Source of the DNA: a virus
Length of the DNA stretch: 25,919 nucleotides
Strand: one strand, 5' to 3'
Virus record (IMG/VR): IMGVR_UViG_3300046683_000098
Location: 1 to 25,919 of that record
Shown: positions 21,177 to 25,919 of the stretch, piece after piece
Numbering within the stretch: position 1 is the stretch's first letter
Layout of the letters: the number at the start of each line of letters is the position of its first letter
The notes under the pieces: generated by a model
Databases searched by the model: none
What the model was told of the DNA's origin: nothing
What the model saw: the letters and a program-made list of their open reading frames with translations, nothing else
Position numbers and translations under genes: made by a program

Positions 21177-21841
21177 GCGGCGCGACTCCAGAGTGGACTG
21201 AGCTCCTGCAGCTCGCTGTCGAGGCGAAGCTGTTCGAGCTACACACGTCCATGCCTGGCCAAGTCGTGGCAGTGCACAGCGACGCAAAGAGCAAGCGGCA
21301 GTTTGTCGACGTGCGGCCGAGCCTCCGGCGCTGCCTCGAGGCCGAGCCGTCGAGCGCGGCTCCGTTCCTCGAGGAGGAGCTGCCAGTGCTGCCGCGCGTG
21401 CCTGTCGGCTACCCACAAGGCGGCGGCTGGTTTGTGTGCTGGCCGCTCAAGCCAGGAGACTTTGTCACGCTCGTGTTCGCGGAGCGCTCGATCGATCGCT
21501 GGATCGCGACTGCGCGCAAGTCGCGGCAAGCAGCCGTGAGCACAGGCGACGTCGGCACGCACACGCTGGATGGAGCGATCGCGCTGCCAATGGGCCCGGC
21601 TCCGAGCGCGGAGCTCCTGCAGCACGTCGACGCGGCCAAGCTCGTGCTCGGCCATGCGACAGGCACGCCGATGCTGTCGTTTGCCGAGGACGGCACTGTG
21701 ACGCTCACTGGTAGCCTCGTGGTGAGTGGCGAAGTCACGGCCGGAGCCAGCGGCGCGCCTGGCGCAGTGCCTGTCCATCTCACGACGCACAAGCACGGTA
21801 CCGCGATGGGTCCGAGCGGCGCGCCGCTGCCGGAGCCGTAG
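21173..21841 (+). CDS. Baseplate spike protein (gp138/gp45-like)
   Basis: The 222-residue central spike pierces the host outer membrane. The N-terminal part has a helix with LQLAVEAKLFELHTSMPGQV followed by an OB-type barrel (FVDVRPSL, VGYPQGGGWFVCWPLKPGDFVTLVF described by landmarks near 78-102). The C-terminal part is a beta-helix-like region (MLSFAEDGTVTLTG, SLVVSGEVTAG). It ends in THKHGTAMGPSGAPLP with an HxH at His206/His208, the motif that holds an iron ion at the tip of P2 gpV and phi92 gp138 spikes. The open frame starts at 20918, but ATG 21173 overlaps the previous stop and gives the family-like start. Confidence 0.85.
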   Translation: MSGATPEWTELLQLAVEAKLFELHTSMPGQVVAVHSDAKSKRQFVDVRPSLRRCLEAEPSSAAPFLEEELPVLPRVPVGYPQGGGWFVCWPLKPGDFVTLVFAERSIDRWIATARKSRQAAVSTGDVGTHTLDGAIALPMGPAPSAELLQHVDAAKLVLGHATGTPMLSFAEDGTVTLTGSLVVSGEVTAGASGAPGAVPVHLTTHKHGTAMGPSGAPLPEP

Positions 21842-21849
21842 GCCGGCCG

Positions 21850-22290
21850 ATGCCAGTCAATAAGCCAGGCCTCAAGACCGATCTGCAGACGATCGCGAGC
21901 GGCTCAGGCTCGAGCGTCCACGACGCGGCGCAAGCCTGGGCCGACGCGCTGCAGGCATACGCGTCGGCCGTCGTGCCGGCCTCGGCCAGCGTCGCGACTG
22001 CGACGAGCGCGCTCGCGAGCGCGCTCGAGTCGGCCTTCGCGGAGCTGTCGAGCGCGTCGGACATCGAGGCTGCGCTCGCGGCCTGGGCCGGCGCTGTAGG
22101 CTTGGGAATGGCTCCAGCGTTCACGGCCACGCCGCCGCCGGACGCAGTCGGCCTCGCTGCGCTGTTTGATGCGGCCTATCCGGCGACGCACGCCGCTGCC
22201 GCCACTCGGATGAGCGGCGCGCTGGACACGTGGTTTCGCACAGGCACAGGTACGCCGTCGGCCGGCGGCTCGCCTGTGCAGTGGTCGTAG
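21850..22290 (+). CDS. Baseplate-region protein, unknown function
   Basis: A 146-residue Ala/Ser-rich protein. It begins MPVNKPGLKTDLQTI, has a helical middle (AAQAWADALQAYASAVVP, ALASALESAFAEL) and a C-terminal helix before WFRTGTGTPSAGG. Similar small Ala-rich proteins that start with MPVNKP sit between spike and gp25-like genes in related myophages, but their role is not known. It begins eight bases after the spike stop without a clear Shine-Dalgarno. After it comes a 50-base gap with the third leaderless promoter candidate. Confidence 0.75.
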   Translation: MPVNKPGLKTDLQTIASGSGSSVHDAAQAWADALQAYASAVVPASASVATATSALASALESAFAELSSASDIEAALAAWAGAVGLGMAPAFTATPPPDAVGLAALFDAAYPATHAAAATRMSGALDTWFRTGTGTPSAGGSPVQWS

Positions 22291-22305
22291 GCTAACGACA
22301 CACAC

Positions 22306-22333
22306 TTGCTCTTGGCGCGGCTCGGTTGATACA
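22306..22333 (+). promoter_or_regulatory. Predicted leaderless promoter of the gp25-like gene
   Basis: TTGCTC (22306-22311), a 16-bp spacer and GATACA (22328-22333) precede GTG 22341 by 7 bp. Spacer and start distances are identical to those before the portal and DUF2213 genes. It occupies a 50-base gap in an otherwise overlapping baseplate operon. The upstream in-frame TTG 22326 overlaps the hexamer and is less likely as a start. Confidence 0.5.
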
Positions 22334-22340
22334 GGCCACT

Positions 22341-22721
22341 GTGTCCGACCTAGCGCTCGATGCTGCCGGCGATCTGCTCATCGAGCACGGAGACGCAGTG
22401 CTCGCGACTGGCGCGCTCGCAGTCGCGCAGGACTGGCAGCGCAGGCTCGGCCTGTTTCGCGGCGAGTGGTCGCTCGATCGACGCGTCGGCATCGACTATC
22501 AGAATTTGATCTTCGACGGCAGGCCGAGCCAGGCGCTGCTGCGGCACGTGTTCGAGACAGTGACGCGCGACACGGCCGGCGTGAAGTCGCTTGATCGGCT
22601 GAGTTTCGAGTTCGAGCGCGGCAGCCGCACGCTCGACGTCACTGCCGACGTGACGATCGACAGCGGCGAGAGCGTCGCGCTCGAGTTCCACAACGTGCTG
22701 TTTCCGGAGGCCGACGCTTGA
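22341..22721 (+). CDS. Baseplate wedge protein (gp25-like / Mu gp46-like)
   Basis: A 126-residue protein. It starts VSDLALDAAGDLLIEHGDAVLA, a usual opening of Mu gp46/DUF2634-type proteins, has GIDYQNLIFDGRP in the middle, and ends with strands LDVTADVTI and VALEFHNVLFP. These proteins share the gp25 lysozyme-like fold and start sheath polymerisation from the baseplate wedge. GTG 22341 gives the expected short N-terminus. It overlaps the baseplate J gene at TTGA, the usual gp25-J order. Confidence 0.82.
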   Translation: MSDLALDAAGDLLIEHGDAVLATGALAVAQDWQRRLGLFRGEWSLDRRVGIDYQNLIFDGRPSQALLRHVFETVTRDTAGVKSLDRLSFEFERGSRTLDVTADVTIDSGESVALEFHNVLFPEADA

Positions 22722-23908
22722 CGACGTACGGCCTCACAGCCGCGGGTTTCGTGGCCAAGCCTGTCGAGGCGATCATCGCGGACATGCAGGCCGCGCAGGC
22801 CTCGACGATCGACAGCTCGATCAACACGTCCGCGACTGGCGTGATCGCGAACCTCAATGCGAGCGTGGCTCAGCAGCTCGCGCAGTGCTGGGAACTCGCG
22901 CAGGAAGTGTACGACTCGCACGATCCGAACAGCGCGGAGGGTGTGGCAGCCGATCACAACGGAGCGCTGTCCGGAGTGACGCGCGAGGACCGCGCTAAGA
23001 GCGTCGTGACGCTGCGGCTCTCGCTCGATGCCGGCACGACTGTGATCGCAGGCTCCGTTGTGAGCCAGGATGGCCAGCCGAGCGTGCGGTTCGTGACGCT
23101 CGCAGACGCGGCCGTCGTCGCGGCTGGAGACGTGTCCGTGCAGGCCGAGGCCGAGGAGTACGGCGCGATCGCGGCCGGCGTGCACACGCTCACTGTGATC
23201 GAGTCTCCGAGCTCCGGCTGGACTGCAGTCACGAACGACGCGGAGGCTACGGCCGGCCGCGACGTCGAGCAGGACGAGCCTTACAGGCTCCGGCGCGTGC
23301 TCGAGATTGCATCGCAAGGCGGCTCGACAGTGGACGGCGTGGTAGCCGACGTCCGCAAGCTCGACGGCGTGATCAGCGTCGGCAGCATCGAGAACGAGGA
23401 CGACATCGAAGTCGACGGCGTGCCTGCGCACAGCTTCGAGATCATCGTCCGCGCTGATGGAGCCACGGATCAAGAGATCGCGGACTGCATCCTCAAGAAT
23501 AAGCCAGGCGGCATCCGCGCGTTCGGCTCGACTGTCGTCACAGCCACGGACTCCGAAGGCGTCGAGCACAGCGTAGGCTTCACGCACGCAAGCCTCGTGC
23601 GCATCAACGTGAACTATCACGGCACGTTCGGCTCGAGCTACGCAGCCAACGGCGTGCGCGACGCGATCGAAGCCGAAGCGCTCGATCCGGAGAGTCCGAT
23701 GTACCTCGACATCGGCACGCCTGTGTACCTCGCGCGCGTGCTCGCGGCAGGCCTCACAGCGCAAGGCGTCGTCAATCTAACGCTCGACGTCGCGAAGCAT
23801 CCGACTGTGCCGCTCGACGCTGTGCCGCTCGCTGTCGATGCCGTGATCGCGATCACAGGCCGGCAGATCGCGTACTTCGATCACACGCTGTCATGGGTGC
23901 AGTCGTGA
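22718..23908 (+). CDS. Baseplate J protein
   Basis: The 396-residue baseplate wedge protein. The typical J features are present: the N-terminal TAAGFVAKPVEAIIADM, then an assembly region with NSAEGVAADHNGALSGVTR (about 72-90), a barrel with GTTVIAGSVVSQDG, GRDVEQDEPYRLRR, then GSTVDGVVADVRKLDGV. The conserved late motif PGGIRAFGS lies near 267-275. J-like proteins form the outer wedge that controls sheath contraction. The start is TTG 22718, overlapping the upstream stop; the protein begins TTYGLT, as relatives do. It ends with a 4-base GTGA overlap with the next gene if that starts at 23905. Confidence 0.92.
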   Translation: MTTYGLTAAGFVAKPVEAIIADMQAAQASTIDSSINTSATGVIANLNASVAQQLAQCWELAQEVYDSHDPNSAEGVAADHNGALSGVTREDRAKSVVTLRLSLDAGTTVIAGSVVSQDGQPSVRFVTLADAAVVAAGDVSVQAEAEEYGAIAAGVHTLTVIESPSSGWTAVTNDAEATAGRDVEQDEPYRLRRVLEIASQGGSTVDGVVADVRKLDGVISVGSIENEDDIEVDGVPAHSFEIIVRADGATDQEIADCILKNKPGGIRAFGSTVVTATDSEGVEHSVGFTHASLVRINVNYHGTFGSSYAANGVRDAIEAEALDPESPMYLDIGTPVYLARVLAAGLTAQGVVNLTLDVAKHPTVPLDAVPLAVDAVIAITGRQIAYFDHTLSWVQS

Positions 23909-24486
23909 CGCTGCCAACCATACAGCGCAACGCGGAGCACGTCGCGCAAGGCCTCGAGCTGCTGATCTACGACGTGCGCAAGCCGAAGCTGAGCGCGCTC
24001 GCAGCGAGCTACCTCGGCCAAGTGCAGGAGCTCGAGGATGCGCTGTGGTTTCTGTACCTCCACACGATGATCCGCGACGCGTTCGGCCAAGCGCTCGACA
24101 GGCTCGGAGCGCTCGTCACGCAGCCGCGTGAAAACCGCACGGACGACGTGTACCGCACGTGGATCCTCGCGCGCGCGCTCGTGCTGCGCTCGAGCGGCCG
24201 CATTCCAGAGCTGCTCGCGATCGCGCGCATGGTGCTGCCTGACACTGTGCAAGTGCAGATCGTCGAGGAGTATCCAGCCGGCATGACGATCACGCTCGAT
24301 GGCGTTGTCGACGCGCAGCTCGGCAGCGCTGTCGCTGCGCTGCTGCACAAGGCCATTGCGCGCGGAGTCCGCACGCTCGTGCGCTGGCAGACAGTGGCCA
24401 CTCCGTTCCGCTTCGCAGCGGCTGGAGTGCCGGAGATGGACTCTGCAAACGGCTACGGAGCTGGCGGGTATGCCTCGCAGCTGTGA
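23905..24486 (+). CDS. Baseplate / tail-tip protein after J (gp48-like position)
   Basis: A 193-residue protein. The segment LGQVQELEDALWFLYLHTMIRDAFGQALDRLGALV (landmarks LEDALW and LDRLG, about 38-70) and the following NRTDDVYRTWILARALVLRSSGRIPELL resemble the DUF2612-like or gp48-type proteins that follow J and link wedge to fibres. The C-terminal part has VEEYPAGMTITLDG and ends in Gly-rich GYGAGGYAS. GTG 23905 is preferred over ATG 23893 because it reproduces the four-base overlap used across this operon. The exact family is uncertain. Confidence 0.75.
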   Translation: MTLPTIQRNAEHVAQGLELLIYDVRKPKLSALAASYLGQVQELEDALWFLYLHTMIRDAFGQALDRLGALVTQPRENRTDDVYRTWILARALVLRSSGRIPELLAIARMVLPDTVQVQIVEEYPAGMTITLDGVVDAQLGSAVAALLHKAIARGVRTLVRWQTVATPFRFAAAGVPEMDSANGYGAGGYASQL

Positions 24487-24495
24487 GATCAGACC

Positions 24496-25182
24496 ATGAC
24501 AAGACCTAGCACGATGCTCGAGTGGGCCACGGAGTCGGACGTCGACTTTCCTGGCCGCGTCGAGCCGAACGCAGGCAAAAAAGCCGTCGGCTTCGACGAC
24601 GGCGAGGCTCCGGCCGCGAGCGAGCATAACTGGCTGTTTGGCCTCGCTGGCGACTGGGTACGCTACTTCGACGTCACGCTCACTGCGCTGCTCGCAGCGC
24701 TGAACGCGACGGAGCTCGTGCAGACGCAGATCAACGTCCTCGACTTCAAGCTGCTCGCTGGCGGCTGGGCCGTCGGCGCGATCAGCGGAGCTCCGGAGGC
24801 CGCAGCTGCAAACGACGAGATGGTCTACGCGTTCACGCTGCCGCACGGCGCGCAAGTCAACCGCGTGCACATCCAGCACACGCAGACGAACTCGACGCCG
24901 AACGAGTTCAATGTGTACGCGCGGCATAAGACAGACTGGCCTGCCATCGGATTTCCGACGCCGCCGGCGCTCGTGCTGCCGTCGCACGGCGCTGGCGAGA
25001 CGCGCGCGACTGTGATCGGGCCGAGCTCCATCGCTGTCAGTCCGACAGCGTACAGCGTCATGAACACGAGCTTTCTGATCGACAACTACAGCGACACGTA
25101 CGTCCTCGACTGCCTCGCAGGCGCGGCCGGCAATGCCGTGCTCGCGATCATGGTCGAGTGGTCCAAGCCGTCAGTGCTGTGA
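24496..25182 (+). CDS. Tail-fibre-type virion protein
   Basis: A 228-residue protein. The N-terminus, with MLEWATESDVDFPGRVEPN, KKAVGFDDGEAPAASEHNWLF and GDWVRYFDV, is the common attachment pattern of phage tail-fibre or tail-associated proteins. The C-terminal half is beta-rich with Thr/Ser/Asn residues and no enzyme motif, as expected for a fibre or appendage domain. It starts ten bases after the previous stop. The weak GAGA upstream is the only ribosome signal. It may form part of the fibre or connect it to the baseplate. Confidence 0.65.
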   Translation: MTRPSTMLEWATESDVDFPGRVEPNAGKKAVGFDDGEAPAASEHNWLFGLAGDWVRYFDVTLTALLAALNATELVQTQINVLDFKLLAGGWAVGAISGAPEAAAANDEMVYAFTLPHGAQVNRVHIQHTQTNSTPNEFNVYARHKTDWPAIGFPTPPALVLPSHGAGETRATVIGPSSIAVSPTAYSVMNTSFLIDNYSDTYVLDCLAGAAGNAVLAIMVEWSKPSVL

Positions 25183-25198
25183 GCACGGGATAAAAAGC

Positions 25199-25919
25199 AT
25201 GGCGCTCACACTCACATTCGATCAGCCTGATGCCGGCATCCCAGCCGGCGTCACGGATCGCGCGCGCACGGATCTTGTGACGACTGGCTTCGGAGAGTCC
25301 GAACGCGCGTACCTCGTGCTGATCACGATCGGAGGCGTGCCGGACGGCGCGACTGCGGATCTCGTGCTGCTGGACGAGCCTCCGAACGCGAACCCACTGC
25401 TCACGCAGCTCAGTCCCACGCTGTGGCGGCTCGAGTTCGACGCTGGAGCGTGGGGCCCATTCCGCTTTCGCAGCCGCGCGATCAGCAGCGGCAACGTGCT
25501 GGAGAGCGTGACGCGACGCTGCAGCGTGCGCAGTCCCAAGCTCGAGCTGCAGTACCCAGCGAACGCGGAGCGCGTCGATCCGAACGCGTCGAGCGTGGCC
25601 AGCGTGCAGTCTGTCGCGCTCACGGAGATGAATGAAGGCGGCACGAATCGGCCGCTCGCGGACTTCTACCGCGAGCTGATCGAGCGCGTCGAGTCTGCTG
25701 TCAGCGATGGCGGCATCCCTTCGCCGCCGCTGTTCGAGCAGCTGGCAGACGACAGCATCGAGCACATCGACGGCAACTATCGCGTCCGCGACGTGCTGCA
25801 GACGCTGATCAACGGAGCTGTGCAGCTCGAGGATCGGCGCCTGGACTTCGTGTACAAGCTCGACTGCCAGCAGGGTGACGACGTCACTGTCAAGCTGCTG
25901 AACTTGCGCGACACGATCC
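25199..25919 (+). CDS. Tail-fibre-region protein, 3' end outside the window
   Basis: An open frame with no stop before the window end, giving at least 240 residues. It begins MALTLTFDQPDAGIPAGVTD and continues with beta-type segments: AYLVLITIGG, ADLVLLDEPPN, LWRLEFDAGAWGPFRFR. A helical part follows (LADFYRELIERVESAV), and near the window end there is a VYKLDCQQGDDVTVKLL segment. The first 110 residues look like an immunoglobulin-like or beta-sandwich module. The family is not recognised. Position after the fibre-type gene suggests a virion surface protein. ATG 25199 follows an A-rich GATAAAAAGC. Confidence 0.65.
   Translation, partial: MALTLTFDQPDAGIPAGVTDRARTDLVTTGFGESERAYLVLITIGGVPDGATADLVLLDEPPNANPLLTQLSPTLWRLEFDAGAWGPFRFRSRAISSGNVLESVTRRCSVRSPKLELQYPANAERVDPNASSVASVQSVALTEMNEGGTNRPLADFYRELIERVESAVSDGGIPSPPLFEQLADDSIEHIDGNYRVRDVLQTLINGAVQLEDRRLDFVYKLDCQQGDDVTVKLLNLRDTI

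Noticed and set aside
25189-25194. GATAAA before the last gene as a fourth leaderless promoter
   Set aside because: The gap to ATG is four bases, not seven, and no -35-like box lies 16 bp upstream.
1-25919. tRNA genes, CRISPR arrays, insertion sequences, att sites
   Set aside because: No cloverleaf, spaced direct-repeat array, transposase or integrase signal was seen on either strand.

Overview
The window is a high-GC (about two thirds G+C by eye) segment of a tailed bacteriophage or prophage with a contractile tail. It carries most of the late structural module: packaging, portal, head, neck, sheath and tube, tape measure, baseplate and the first tail-fibre-type genes. I see no integrase, replication, lysis, tRNA, CRISPR or IS gene, so I cannot say whether it is free or integrated. 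The host cannot be named. The gene order and families (DUF1073 portal, DUF2213, Gp24-type cement, DUF2184 capsid, DUF4054, gp12-like neck terminator, DUF3383 sheath, DUF3277 tube, frameshifted chaperone, tape measure, Dit-like, plug, hub, spike, gp25-like, J) match the mid-sized myophages that include the cyanophage Pam3 type.

Layout. (1) 21-2138: ParB-like protein and large terminase. (2) 2207-6401: portal, a small DUF7352-like protein, and a very large MuF head-morphogenesis protein with an inserted P-loop kinase-like domain and a C-terminal HExxH peptidase-like domain. (3) 6403-8589: an accessory island of five small genes on both strands (-,+,-,-,+). (4) 8706-12260: DUF2213 protein, cement protein, major capsid protein and a small protein with a possible signal peptide. 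(5) 12266-18082: head completion, neck, sheath, tube, tail chaperone with a -1 frameshift extension, tape measure. (6) 18079-24486: baseplate genes, interrupted between hub and spike by two accessory genes, one ending in an Acb2/Tad1-like hairpin. (7) 24496-end: tail-fibre-type genes, the last running off the window. No stretch over 300 bases lacks a gene.

Most plus-strand genes are translationally coupled by ATGA/GTGA-type overlaps, and several others have clear Shine-Dalgarno sequences. In contrast, a set of genes begins a few bases after a -10-like hexamer, which predicts leaderless mRNAs. Three of these (portal, DUF2213, gp25-like) share one geometry: a TTGACA-like box, 16 bp, GATA-type hexamer, 7 bp, start codon. 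In the island a 10-bp perfect palindrome sits exactly 8 bp from two divergent ATGs, which looks like a symmetric bidirectional leaderless promoter.

The observations most worth following are the leaderless promoter family, the symmetric promoter, the three-part MuF protein, and the possible cyclic-nucleotide sponge domain inside the baseplate operon. All family names come from sequence pattern recognition; no search was run.
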